Positions 35,701 through 49,778 of a stretch of DNA of 64,000 bases are shown piece after piece (positions within the stretch are counted from its first letter, which is position 1; each line of letters starts with the position of its first letter). The notes below the pieces were generated by a model, which was not told the origin of the DNA, ran no database searches, and saw nothing but the letters and a program-made list of their open reading frames with translations. The DNA is from Salminus brasiliensis (taxonomy: Eukaryota; Chordata; Actinopteri; Characiformes; Bryconidae): positions 12,858,990-12,922,989 of the forward strand of contig NC_132899.1 of the NCBI RefSeq assembly GCF_030463535.1, in the 5' to 3' direction. Position numbers and translations under genes: made by a program.

Positions 35701-38700
35701 ACCACTGCTGACTTTGTTTTTCGACTGAAAGCTAGGGCTGTTAGATGACTGTGTGGACCACACAGAAATGGTATTTCCACCCATCACCCAAGATGCCCTT
35801 TAGAGGGGTTCTGCCTAGGTGGGTTTGCTCCTGTGCATTTTAAATAGTTGATTTCACAGCATCATCCAGAGTGTTCTACTAAACAACTTGAAGATGGAGC
35901 TCAACAGCAAGAAGACACAACTGTGATCTGTAATAGTTGCCAGCATTTTTTTATTTTGGAAAAAATATATTATAGCAGACAGAGAACAACATATTCATGG
36001 TATGCTCGTATTATTGGGACAGCAAATGTTTAAGAGGAGTATATTTAAACGATCACAGCAAACCTTCCATCCTCTTCCGGATCCTTTAGATTTTCACTCC
36101 ACAACTCCAACAACAAGAGTATATCTCTGAAAACGAGTCATCTTTTACATCTTTTAACAAGAGTCAATCTTTGCTGATTTCTGATTGAACTCTGCAGCTT
36201 CCTTATGGGTGGTCTTTCTGCATGTTCTGTTTCTCTACAAAGCACCCAGAACTTTGCTTACCTGGCCTATAATTTCCAAAGGTTCAATCAATGGCTCCTC
36301 AATGGCTCCCTTGCTGAGGTCGCTGAACCAGATCCATGTGGCAGCAACGATCCGATATCAAACTCTCATCCATCCTTTTGTGGTCTTGAGAAGTTCAACC
36401 CCAAACTACCTTCCTACAATTGTTTAGAAGAATACCTCAAAGCCCCACTTCAGAAAGCATGTGTTTCCTTCAATTTTTTTCACCTATTCAGGGAGTGTTT
36501 CTCTGCCAGCCCTGCTCCAGGAATCTTTTGTGAAAAGAACTTTTGTTTCTTTGTCCTAAAGGTGGGTTCACATGTACAGTTTTCAACAAGATAATAATTT
36601 TGCTAATTGTGATAAGTGTTGAGTTCCACGTTGGGCGATCTACTGCCTTTGCAACTACAACAGTTCTAGAAGTGTACTATATTTTGGTTCGGAAGCTTGC
36701 CCTGTCACCACTACTATAACACACACACACACACACGCACGTAGAGAGAAAAAGAGTGAGATGATAAAGTTAAACCTTATTGCTAACAATTTATTCCTTG
36801 CTTAGACACATTAGTCCAATCTTCAGATCACATATAGAGACTGACCTGTTTATTTGCCACGCAATGGACAACCTAATTAGCCTACTGACCTCAAGCTCAC
36901 GTTGGAGAATGGCCATTCCATGTTGTCCTCAATTCGCCTACCATGAGCAGCTTCCAGCTTTCCTTCTTGGCAATCAGACACATGTTTTTTTCAGGGAAGA
37001 CTAATACACGGAGTGAATGCAATCATTTCCTTGCATCATAGAAATATATGCAAAAAATCATCATCATATGATCTGACTTCAGCACCTGTGCGAATACCTA
37101 ATTTGTAGAGTTGACCAAGATTTCCAGTTCTGTATCTCTTACTGTGTGACATGTAATAAACACAAAAAGGCTGCTGTTATAGCATAGTGCACAATGGGCC
37201 TATGTTACTCTGTATTTGATCTGGATGGTCTTTTCATTTCTACTCTATGAATATTTGCTTAATCTGCTAGAAGCCAGATGGGGACAGTTTTCCATGCCTT
37301 CCTCTTTACCACACTGTGTGCTAAAAGCAGGTGGACACAACGCTCTTAAACCGGCCCAGACAGTGGGAGACGGCATGTTTGTTATTGTCTCAGTAATCGG
37401 CCATTGTCCTAGTCAGTTGAGCAATGCTGACCTTTATGTCATGACCTCACAGTTACCTCTGACCTCGCTGCCTGGTGCTTATCACCTCAGCTGCAAAGAC
37501 GTCAACAAATCAGCCTCCTTTAGGGCTAATATGACGCAAATCCAAGCAGTTGTGTTTCTGTCTGTGTGACAGAAACTGATGGATAAATAGTCAGTGTGCT
37601 GCCATTATCTCAAAGATTTCCTCATTAACGTTTTACATCAGTACGTCCAGTCTATGTACATTGCTGTCTTGACAGATTTCCAGTTTGGCAGAGACAATTA
37701 GCTTAATAAACTGATTACCCACACGGTTCATTTTGTCTTCTTCCTCCGACCATTGGCGAGCTGTGTACACTGGAGGCAGGCATGTCAGGACCTGTTCAGC
37801 ATTTAGGAGTTAGCCTCCCCTAGACAACGCAGTGCACTGACCTGTGGAATTGCAGATATCAGAGAAGCAAGGTGGATTGCTTTTATAGCTTCACTCCTAT
37901 AATGCTGTTCACAGACCAGCACGTAATCAGTAACTAAGGCTGTGTTTAACTAACATAAACATCATGATCTTATTAGACTGGCTGTGTTCTTTAAATGGTG
38001 AGATCTTTGTTTTTAAAAATATTAGTTTAGGAAGTTTACGCATCAGCTGGTAATGTCATTTTCTGCCTAGTAATACACTACACAATATACGTCCAAATAT
38101 TTGTGGACACCCCTTCTAATAATTGCATTTAGCTACTTTAAGTTGCACCACTGCTGACACAGATGTGCAAATGCACACACTCAGCTTGTTTAGTCCATGT
38201 AGAGAAGTATTGCCAATAGAATAGGACTCTCTGAAGCAGATAATTATGACCCTATTGGTATCAAGGCCAGGCATGGTACTCTCATCATTGAGCAGTGGAA
38301 CTGTGTTCTCTGAAATGATTGTCACAGGAACAGAAAGCTGGTACAATGCCCCCGAATAAAGAGCAGGGCCTTGAGACCTGCAAGTGGGAACCCAGCTTTA
38401 TGCCCACAAAGTGACCAGCAGGGCCTTGAGATGTGCAAGCAGGAAGCCTGTGCCATGCCCCCAAGTGGGGCCTTGAGACCAGAGAGTCAGGCTGTGATGG
38501 TTGCTCCCACACCTCTAAGTGGTAAGCTGGCCTGTGAGCCTCGTCTCCGGTTCCACAGTGTGGCCAACAAACTGTGCCTTGCGTTCAATCCTGAGCCAAA
38601 GAGATGGAGGTGAAGGGGAGAGGGATGTTCTCTCTCTTTCTCTCTCTCTCTTTCTCTCTTTTTTTTTAGTTTTGAGTTTGTTTGTGGTGTTGTAAATAAA

Positions 38701-41700
38701 AAGTGATGTCTGCTAATCTCCCATCCTGCTTCCAGTGTTTCATAGTCATCATCCAACCCCATTCAATTGTATTCTTTTACCTTTGAGATCATGTCTGATA
38801 TTCCATAAGTGCAAGGCTATAAGCCGACATGATCCTCTGCAGTGTGGCCACCTTTCTTCCTCACTCAGGAGGTGTAGCATTGTGTAGCTCAAGCAGCAGA
38901 AGGGTTACGTAAAAAACAGAGAGAACACACAGTGGCAGCGCAGTGCAGCTAGGGACTGGGTATCAGGTAAGCAGCTGTGGAAGACTAGAGCCACTCAGAA
39001 CCTCTGAAAGAGGACACGAAGTCCCTGGAGAATAGTGCAACGAAGGAGTGGCCATCCCATCTGATAGGTTTCACCTTCTCAAAGCTCAGTTATCTGCTCT
39101 GAAAGGGCCGCTCAAAGGTCATGGCCTTTTCCAAGTCCCTGAGCTTGTGGGGCCTTTTTTGTTTCCGTTTTGTTTGGCTCTTTTGTTTTTCTGCAGTCTG
39201 GTGCATCAGCCATGTCTGTGCAATCTGATTGCAGAGCTCTGGAGAGCACCTGCAATCTACCTGATCAAGCACTGCGCAGCACGTTCTCCATCAGGGACAT
39301 TTCTGTCACACTTCTTAAACTCAAACTGACGAATCTCATAGAACAGGAGTCCTGGACATGCATTAAACCTAGACTTCTACTAAACTGCAATGTCAAAGGT
39401 ATATCACCATTGGGTATTTTTAGTTTAGAATAGGCCTTTATTTATTGTTTTCTTCTATTTTTTTTATTTAACCATGAATATGTATGGTGTTCAAATTTGC
39501 CATTAAAGTTAGTTATAGATGGTGGAAAAGGGAATAATAAAGATATATAGAGTTATGATTTTGTTAAACAAAACACTTCTAACCCTGTTCTCCCATCTGC
39601 CCTCTCTGATCTCAGTCTCCAGGAGCCAACATAGTTAAATGTTTCCAGTTAAATAAATAAATTCCAACAGTTTGTTGATAGAATGTTTGACATGAGAGAA
39701 AAGCATCTGGAACTGATAAGATAGACATTATTAAAGGAGTGAACTGGTTCACTGGTTGAAACACAAATGGTAACGCAGTTAAATTATTAGCAGACTCCAG
39801 TCTGAGCAGACATCAGACTCATGTGTGATGTTTGAGAACAGGAAATGCAAAGCTGCCAATCACTGCCAACTGCAGTTGTGAGATAACACCAGAACAATGT
39901 ATTTTACACTAGGGATGGGCATTTCAGTGAAATTTTATGTTTTATTTCTCACTGAATTATTTGAATATTATTCAAATAAAGCACCCCTACACAATTTGAT
40001 TTATTGTTCAGTTTTATTCACTATTTACAAATAGTTTTAGAACAGGCCTACACTCTAACCACGACAATTACCAGTTTAACTAAAAATAACCTTTAACTTT
40101 TTGTGTTTATGCTAATAAACAGATCATGAATATTAACATTACTGTATCCTGTAGCCTTTATTGGACCTTTTTTATTGTAACACATACCTGTGCCTCCCCC
40201 CCTCCTCTAGTCATGCTAGGAAATACATTACAGTGCTGAAACTAAGCCTTTTATTGAACCAATTTAGAACAAATTTAGTCTCTTTTAGCTTCTTTTACTT
40301 TTGAACGATTTTGTGCCATGAAGAAAACAGACACTGAAAAAGGGACAGATGAGAAGAATGAGCTCGTCATTTTCTCCCCCTTGCTCTTCTGGTCTTTGTT
40401 GTTGCTGATGAGTGTGTCTTTACCTCTTACCCTTCACACAAGCATGGGACGTCTTCCAGTGAAATACTGCTCGTAGCGTCTATACGAATGAGAGAGTGAA
40501 TTACAGCCACCAGAATGTGTGTGTGTGTAGCTGTGAGTTATTGCCCCGTCTCGTCTCTCTTCTTTAGGCATGGACTACAGCTCCTATCCCCCCATAGTCT
40601 GGGCCCTGACAGACTGATAGCAGGCGTTGTGTGTGAGTGTGTGTATGTGTGTGAGCCTGCCTGTCGCTCTGTGGCCATGACAACCATTTCGTTAGGGGCA
40701 ACCCATTAAGAGGTGGGAATACGGTATCTCTCACACACACGCGCTGCTGTACATGAAAATAGACAAATGTGTTTAAATACACACGCATGCTTTCTTTAGC
40801 TAGAAAACACATTGAAGAAAATTTGAACACATCTATACATGACATTTTCATGATACACAATAACTAATATTTTGACGTACAAAAACCGAATTTACTTGTG
40901 CCAGATTTTAATAACTATCAAAATCTTTGTCATTCTGAAATCATTTAAATAAACAGGTCTAATTATACATTCCTTGTAAGGAAAACAACACTGGTGTTAG
41001 TGTTCTGCCAAAGGTGCCATATAATGCTTTTCGAAGTACTTTGTTATTTAATTTAGAAATAGTAAATATGAGACTTTGGTTTTCGTAAAATAATGTTTGG
41101 ACAAGGTATTACAGCCCTAAATACAACCCTGTTTTTTTTACCCCAGAACGAAACACACTGAGTGCTTATGAAAAAAGAACGGTAAGCTCAGCTTTTATTG
41201 GCTGGTTTATTATACCAGCTCACCAATGTCACATATTATAGCATAGTTTTTATGCTGCAACAAAAAAACACTGTAATTTTTCTCAGGTCTCACCAAATAG
41301 TGTTGCTGTCCTCTCCTTGTGCTCTCTCAGTGCAATGTACTGTTAGCAAGATTATAGCAAGTCAGTTGATTAGCATTAACTTTTGGCCTCTCTGATCTCT
41401 CTGTTTGCTTCTTAAGATTTTGCTTTGTTGCAGAATGAGTTTGAGCTCCACTTCTGTGGACACTGGCCTTGGGAAAGTCGTGATTAGGAGGCGTAGTTTA
41501 CGTGGCGACCTGTATTCCCATGACTAGCAGAGTCTTTAGGTGATGTGCTGCTCTCTCAACAACACAATATTTTTCTGAAGTCATTATTAAACAGTTTTTG
41601 GGTTTTGATATTGGCCGTTTTCCAGATCTGTTTTGGGTTATGCTGGATTTTCTTTTTTAATGAAGAGACAACAGTGTTTGAGATTCTCTGTATGTGTTTG

Positions 41701-44700
41701 AGATCTCCCACTATGCCACGGAAAGCTGCTGCAGTTTCAGTGATAGCTGTTTTCAATCAAACTCTCACAGGCCTAGCTGTGACAGTACTCATTACTTCCT
41801 CACATGTTATACACAAAGCTCTGGGACTGAGAATTATGATCATGGTTGAAGTTTGTTTGGTACTTGATCTGTAGTCTGTGTCTCCTCTACTACCAAGCAC
41901 AGCTCTACTTTGCCACCAGACTGCATATATGTAGCATAAATTGATCTGTTATCGTTCTTAACAGAGTAATTTTCACAAAAACTTGCATTGCATTATAAAT
42001 CATGCAGCTCTAATGTAAACATGCACATTCTTGGTGCACATTCAGACATCTTTAGCTACAGAAAGTGCAGAATTGCACATAACAGTCGGGTGCACGCACA
42101 CACACAGTCATCAACAAGTCAGCTGGTGTAGCACCCACTCGCAGACTCTCGCAGAAGCACAGCGACGCAATCCTGGCATGCCTTTAGCTTGAAAAAGCAC
42201 AAAACAGCATGAGATGGAGACACACACAGTCAGTCAGGAACAAGTCAGCTGAAAAAACACCCACTTACACACTCTGTGCTTCACACTTTGCAATACAGGG
42301 AGTGCAGATGAATACACTTCTCCCAAAAAGACAGAGAAGGCTGTTTCTTTCCCTGTGTTTGTCTCTCAGTGAGTTGTTCCGAGGTGGAGAGACACTGGAG
42401 CTCTGTTAGGGAAGGCAGCTAAGCTCAGCTCTCATATAGCTGGTCTGTGCGTCAAGCTGATTCCAGCACATTTGTTGCTGTGGGTTTTTAGTTCCCCATC
42501 AAGCTTGTATCATGTAACCCGTGTTACATCACAAGTTCACCACTGAAGTGCTGGAGACAATTGCAGCCCCACAGAGCAGCACACTCTTCCCTGGATAACA
42601 AAAGTGGGAAATTTCTGCAGTGTTGGCCTTTGCAAAAACAACACCTTAAAATAACACGATCACTGTGGAAGCATCATCTGCTCCAACGGAGTGTAACAAT
42701 TCCCCTTAGGCTTTAATGACAGCTTGCACTTAAGCTGTGTGGACTCCACCGGTTTCTGTAAAAGCCTCTGATGAGCAGGTTAGGTCCACCTGAGATTGGT
42801 CCGAACATGAGCTTGATTGGAAGAGATAAGACTGAAAAAAATGTCCTTTTAGTACAAAGGTGTTAACGTGGAATCTCACAAGTTACTATTGGTGCTGTCA
42901 CACAAACATCTCCAAACATCTTCTCACCTTTGCAGGAGAAGGGGAAAACACATCTCCATATTGTTTTAATGGAGGTTAATGTAAAACGATTTTACTACTT
43001 CAGCCATTTTGGAGCATTTCTATTGGTCCGTTCTTCATGGGATTTTTACACCGCATTGAAAGACGCATTGAGAGTCTTTCAAAGTCTTTCAATGTGATCT
43101 CAGATGTTTGGACCCCACTGTTCTGATAATTCTGAAAATTCAACCAAAATAATCACATCTAAAATGTTTGGATTTCATGGTTTTGAAACCTCATGATACA
43201 CTGAATCCTGTTCTAAAGAATCAGAATTGAACTGAGTCATTGTGAGCTCACAGATCTGCTCCCCTCCTCCACCTGTAATGAAGGTTGTGTGAGTGCATAA
43301 TAATCAGACCAGCCGTAATCCCTGGAAGGGAGTCTCTGGTGTGTGCTGTTCCCTGGATGCTGTACACTCAGGGGCAGGTTAACGTAATGGCTGTTTTTGT
43401 GTCTGCTCCTATTCACACGTCTGCTTGTTTACACCTGGCCTGTTGTTGTGTTTCTGTTACTATATCTTATTTTTCTTTAGAAAAAACAGAAGTGTCTACT
43501 TCTGTTGGGCTCAGAACCCAAATGTGTGTGTTTGTGGGTCTGTGAGCGCACCAACGTGTTTAACAGTTTGGAATAAAATCTTTTATAAAACCCCACTTGA
43601 CTTCAGACAAGCCTAGATTTTTAAACTGTTATCCCTGTGCAACTTCCCAGGTTTAAAATAATTAATACGTAACTGAGAATATAAAAAAAGTACATTTTAG
43701 ATGTGTCTGAAGTAAATAATAGAGCTGTAGAAGCTGTAAAATGAATGTAAACAGCTAATTACAGTAAATAATTTTTATAATTAAAGTTTTAAGTAAAACA
43801 TCTAAAAATGTCTCTTAGAATTCAATGCCAGGCATGGATTTAGCCTATTCCTAGATCACACAGAATTCTGATTGGAGATTCTCCACTGAAAGAAAAATGC
43901 AAGACTACAACCACTTAAAAAGTTAGGGGTAATGGCAGTTTTTATATATGAAATCATGGCAACTCGAAGAACCTATCCTATCCTGGTTAAATGGTTCTTT
44001 ATTTACAAGGAAAACCTTTTACACCTGTAAAATTGTTCTATATAGCACAACTATTGTTCAATAAATCAATCACTACTATATAGAACTAGGGGTGGGCGAT
44101 ATGGTGAAAATATTGTATCACAACATTTTTAAAGATATTTTTTTGATTCATGATATTTATCATAATACACGTGATTGCTGACTATCAGTAGGGTCAGATT
44201 CATGAAAACTACTATTTAAATATTGTCCCTTACTGGAACAGTGATTTGTATTGAAAATGTGCTACATTTCATCACTTCAATCGAACCAGACTAATTGTAA
44301 CAGTTTGTAATGAAATGGCACTGACGATATCCTCCATATGTTTAGAATGCTCACCCCTATTTAGAAATCTTTTTTCCTCTAGTGTAGGCTAAATTACTGT
44401 CTGGGAAATGACTGACAGCGTCTGATGTTTAAATCTGTGTATCTAAGTTATTATTTCAAATATAATATGTTGTAGTTTTTTGTTTGGAAGTGTGTTTAGG
44501 AGTGTGTGCCTGTGCATTCACATGTACAGACATCGGAGCTGCAGCACCAACTGACCAGGCTGTGCTGGAAATGCCAACCTGATAGCGTAGCTTGTCTTGG
44601 CAGCCTCTTTGGCAGGAGTCACACCACCTCCGCACCTTCTTTATGATGGATCTGATGTTTTAATCAGCTGGACAGAGTCCAAAAATGCCCTCCACTCCCC

Positions 44701-47700
44701 TCTAATCCCACCATGGCTGTTAATTAGTAACTTTATCTGCCCTGGGGACTTGGACTGACGCCCTTGCCGATCGTGCCTTCATTTGCGCTCATTTAAATAA
44801 CACCATATCGCTAATTGATTTCATGTCCACACGTCGCCAGGCTGTTGTGCGGACCCGGGCTACTCGCTGATGTTCCTTAATATTTTATGACCGCGTGCCG
44901 CTTTTAATTTTAGCACCCTGGTCTGGATTCACACATGGGCTGTTAGATTTTTGTGAGTGTTCTTTCTGAAACCTTATCTAGAAGGGAAGACATAGGTCTG
45001 GCATATGACATGCGAGGTGGGGGACAGATCCTTGACAATAAACAGCAGGAGGAAAATGAGTGTGTGTGGGTTCATGGGTTTTGTTTTGATACATACTCAT
45101 ACTTTCACCAACCATCTCACTTTGCATCTTCATGAAGGCATGAATTAGTCAGAGGAACGTTCAGTTCTGTCTGACCTGCTGAATGTCCTCTCGCTTCTAT
45201 ACAGATGGAAACCAGAGACTGCTTCCCCCAGTGACCCTCAACCTGTATTCGGGCCTCCTCCATACAGATTTTCCTCTCTTTCTCTCATTCTATGTTTGTA
45301 TGGTGGCAAAGGAAATCCCTGACTGACTGATCTTTGTTACCAGCTCATCAGTGGTCCTCTTCATCTAGGATGGATGTAGTAGAATGTGTATAGATGAAAG
45401 AAAGTGTTAAAGTTTTTTTCTTGCTGCTGAATAGAAAGATTAGACAGGACTCAAGTGTTAGATTTCTAGTTTATTCCCAGAAGGAAAGGGAAATGGACTA
45501 GACTACAGTAGGCAAAAAGGAGAATTACCTTGAACAGGTTAGGACTAGAACGAGAACTAAGGACACTAAGAACTATGGCTGTGTATTTTCAATAACCTGG
45601 CGATATGATGCGTATCATGACACAGGGGTTACGATTCAATGTACTGCGATATATTACAATACTTTAAGCAAGGCACTTTTTAAGACAACTATCATAGTAT
45701 AAAAACACACAAATAAATGCATATAATATGAGAAACTTTTTAAATTTACAGTACAACACCGCTATGCAGTGGTTGAGGTTTAAAAACAACCATCAGTCTT
45801 TGAATGTAAACTATTAATTAGAAATTGATACTTTGTTTCTGAGAATCAATACAGTACTGCGAAACACAATATCATGATACGTCGATCTATCAATATATTG
45901 TCATACACCCCCTATAAAACTACAAACAGGTTGCCCAAAGGAAAACAAAACAAGGCTCAAAGACTTCACATTTATTTGAATTTGTTCAAACTTCAGTCAG
46001 GTAAGAGCTTTGCCTGACCCTTGTTTTCTTTGAAATGTGCTATAAAAATTAAACTGGATTGACTTGGTCAGAAGGTGTGATGCTAAGCTGGAGTTGGGGA
46101 TCAGTGGGTCGACGAACATGGCATTGAGCATGACCTTTTCTTCATCTTTAAAAACTGAAAATGCTATTGTTTATATTATCATTATCAGAACATCAGAACA
46201 CCATCTAAAAATACCAGCTGTTCTGTTTTTTTGGAGTGAACATTTTCTAAAAGATTAGTCGAAATGAAAATGGTTCAGAACAATACATATATATAAATCC
46301 ATATTTTAGAGATATACAGGATTTTGTTACACTAGGGTTAATATACATATTTCACAATGGCTAGAACCTCAGCCATTTGCATTTGGTTCTTGCTGGCTGT
46401 AGGTGTAGCTGTAATTATGGTATTGATATTATGTTTATATTGATATTATGTGTAGTATTTTCTATCAGGGTTAAACTCTTAAGCTGTAGTTGTACTTCTG
46501 CTGGATTTTGTTTTTTTTTGCATGCAGGGTAGGCTATGTACTACACCTGTCTGTTTTACTGTACTGCAGTACATGGCCTACCTGTTTTCACTGCTGTATC
46601 TTGTGAAGCAACTATAAAACATCACCTGGAGATCATGATGACGGTTGTGCTCAGGTTCCTGGTACATTAACTGGTACATTAAGGTTTTATTAGACAGTAC
46701 AGCTTGATAGAGCTGCATGGGCTCCAATAGGGCCATTAAAAGGGGATATTGCAGACAAATGTCTACAGTAGGCTTACAGAAACAGTTTTATGGTACTTGC
46801 GCGTGTGTGTGTATGCTTTATGTGTGTTCAGTCATCCCACTACCTACCCAGACACAGATGCTCTACATAGTTAACATGCAGTTTAACTGGACAATAACCT
46901 ACCAGTGTACAGTAGCATTTATTTTGGTCCGTATTTGCAATGAAACTGAAGGGAAGAGGATCAGTAACACAGTGTGAGTTTGCCCTTTATCTCTGCAGGT
47001 GTGTTGGCGTTGTAGTAAAGGAAAGGGCAGAGGACTTAAGAAAATGAGCAGTGCCCAAGCAGCCAATGTGCAGCTGTCTCTGTGTAAGGGTGTGCTGGGT
47101 AACTTAAGAAACACATGCACCATATGGCACAGAGCAGGACAGCAGCAGGAGCCCTTAATGAACCCCACAGACTGATAGACAGGACACCTACTCACACGTA
47201 CAGTACAAAAACACACAGCTGTTGATTTTCCAGTTGACTCAGAGAACACACATACAATGCTGTGAACACAAAATACAGCTTTACTGTGTGTGAGTTTGAT
47301 GAGTGTGTATACAAGCAGCTGTTGCACATGCATGCATACAGTACAAACAACCAACATGCTGAAATAACTGTTAAATCCAGACAGTCTTTAAGCTTCATAA
47401 CATTATGTTGAGGTCATACAGTGTGTGCTACTGCTCAGCCGTTTTGGAAGAGCAGCCTCTTAGACTACTGAAACCTGTCTTGGAGATTATATCAGAAATG
47501 AACACTTGGCTACTAACACAACTTTTCTAACAGGCTAAACAATGTGCAGATGTCTAAAGGGAATCAAGACAACAACAGAATTAGCAGTCAGTTCCTAGAA
47601 GACGATGATTAAAGGTCATTATCAACAGGTGCTCTGAGCTTTGCCTTGTTTTTTTTCCAAAGCACAGAGATTTTTCTTCTGTCTTGTCATTGTTTTACTA

Positions 47701-49743
47701 TGAACTATTGTAAGATAAAACAATGATGCTCTAAGAAGTAGCAAGAAATCCCTCATTCTGAAGAAGGTAGTTGGGAATATCTTGTAAACTAGTTTGGAGA
47801 ACCAAGTTTAGTCCTAGATTTCTCCTGGACTAGGGTTAGAGCGGCAGCTGGTCCAATTATCATGAAAGTGCTTATGTTCTGTGTGGAAGAGATGTGAGAG
47901 CACTTATTATGATTTTGAGAAAGCATGTGCTAGTCTTCACCATCCCACTGCTGGTAGCATCATGCGCTGGGGGAGACCTAGTTATAGGGTATTCGCAATG
48001 ACTGCTTAACCCACTAACCCACCAGTTCGTAGCTCCCCTATAGCACTAGCAATGTTTCTGAGACTAGGAGGGTATGCACTTAACATGCCACCTCTGATAC
48101 ATGCAAATTTTGCATGAACCGCTTTTTGAACCGCTGCCAATGCAACGTCGCCAGGCGGAAAGTGACGGGTCCCCAGCTCCCTTGCACCAGCTAACAGACG
48201 CCTGTGCTTCAACATCACTTTGAGAGCAATGAGTGGAGAGAGCACTATCTACCAATCCGGAGAGAGCACAGCTATTGTGCGCTCTCAGACTCTGATTGCA
48301 AAGTGCCATGGCTTGGGATTCAAATTTGCGAACCCCGGGCCATAGTAGCAGCGCATAAGGCTGCTGAGCCACTGGGGGCCCAGAATTTGTACTTTTAACC
48401 AAATTTCTATGTTAATTTTTCTATGGCACGACTTCCAGGTATTAACACTACAGAACTGATAATGAAATATCCATACTGCTATGCTTTCTGAAGCTTTCCA
48501 TTAAAAAACTACTACACTTTAAAATGCTGTTTTAAATTGAGGTGTTTCACTTAGGAAGAGACAGGGAGAAACCAACAGCTAACTACTCACACAGTGTGAA
48601 TGTGTGCTATTTCAGACTAGATTTGTTACAGAACTGGTTCTGATTCATTTGTTTTCTTGCTGACATCGGCTGCCACTGACGGCCACTCCATGTTTTCCCC
48701 ATTTATCAAATAAAATAACATCAAGGATGTTTAAACCAGGTCACGTCAACTCATGTTAAGATCCTCCATCTTCTCTCTTCAGTCTTTCCTTTCAGTTCTT
48801 CCGCTGTCCTCTGTTTGCAGATTGTGTCAGTGTGTTTACTTTGTTTGCCGCTGTAATTGTGCTCTTTTAAAAGTCAGATTTAGGCTTGTGCATATCAAAC
48901 AAGAGGCTTCAAAGAGAGCAGCTTGTGTTTCGGAGGGGTCATCAAACGAGTGGGGGTGCGTTGGGCAGCAACAGGCAGTGCTGGGTCTCTGAGCTCTCCG
49001 GCACAAGTGGAGCTCTTGACAGTGAGATTTCAGCTTTGTGCCCATATCTGATCATAGAATCCCTCTCGCCTGCAGCTGCCCAATTATGAGAAATTGAGCT
49101 TTAAAAAGGCCCCGATTGGGTAGAACTCGTTGAGACTAATTGAGACTGGCTGAGCTAGAAGTAAATTCTGGTTCTGGCGTTCAATGGAATTTTCATAAGA
49201 TACACGAAAGAGTGATATCTTTGAGTTTATCAGAGCAGAGTGTTTCTGCAAAACATGCCACCATTTTGACGTTCTGCTCCAAGTGCTATTAATGCTTTTT
49301 ATTCAAAAGCTGTGTAGCACTGCTCTGCATGGCTGAAAAGGTCTGGTCAGCTAATGAAAAGAGATCACTGTAACTGTTAACACAGTGCATAAGAGGGCAG
49401 AATCGGTCAGTTTAAATGGATATACTAATGCTTTCAGTAAAGCCGGTCCAGATGAACATCATGCAAGGTAGGGTTAGCTTTTTTTAGGCTGAAACAGGCT
49501 GAAAGCATAAGTGCAAAAGTGCAGTATTTATTCTTGCACTCCACAATCAAACACATGGTTTCTATGTGAGATATGAGAGAAAATAGCTGGTGTAGAGCAG
49601 GAAGAGAGGCTGTAATAAATGGCTCTTTATTTGAATAGCTTGGCTGGTTGTGAACTCTTTGAAAAAGGAGTCTTTTTATTCCTCCACTTTCTGATCTCCC
49701 CTGCCTTTAGTTTCCCTAATGATTAGTAAGTGACATCTCTCTC

Positions 49744-49778
<35 letters not shown>

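Noticed and set aside
36205..36594. A 129-codon plus-strand frame in kif19 intron 2
   Set aside because: No domain, no splice context and no similarity I recognise. The length is within chance for the amount of sequence scanned.
47000..47357. A 152-codon minus-strand Cys- and Val-rich frame
   Set aside because: The composition reflects TG/CA-rich intron sequence, with no start context or domain.
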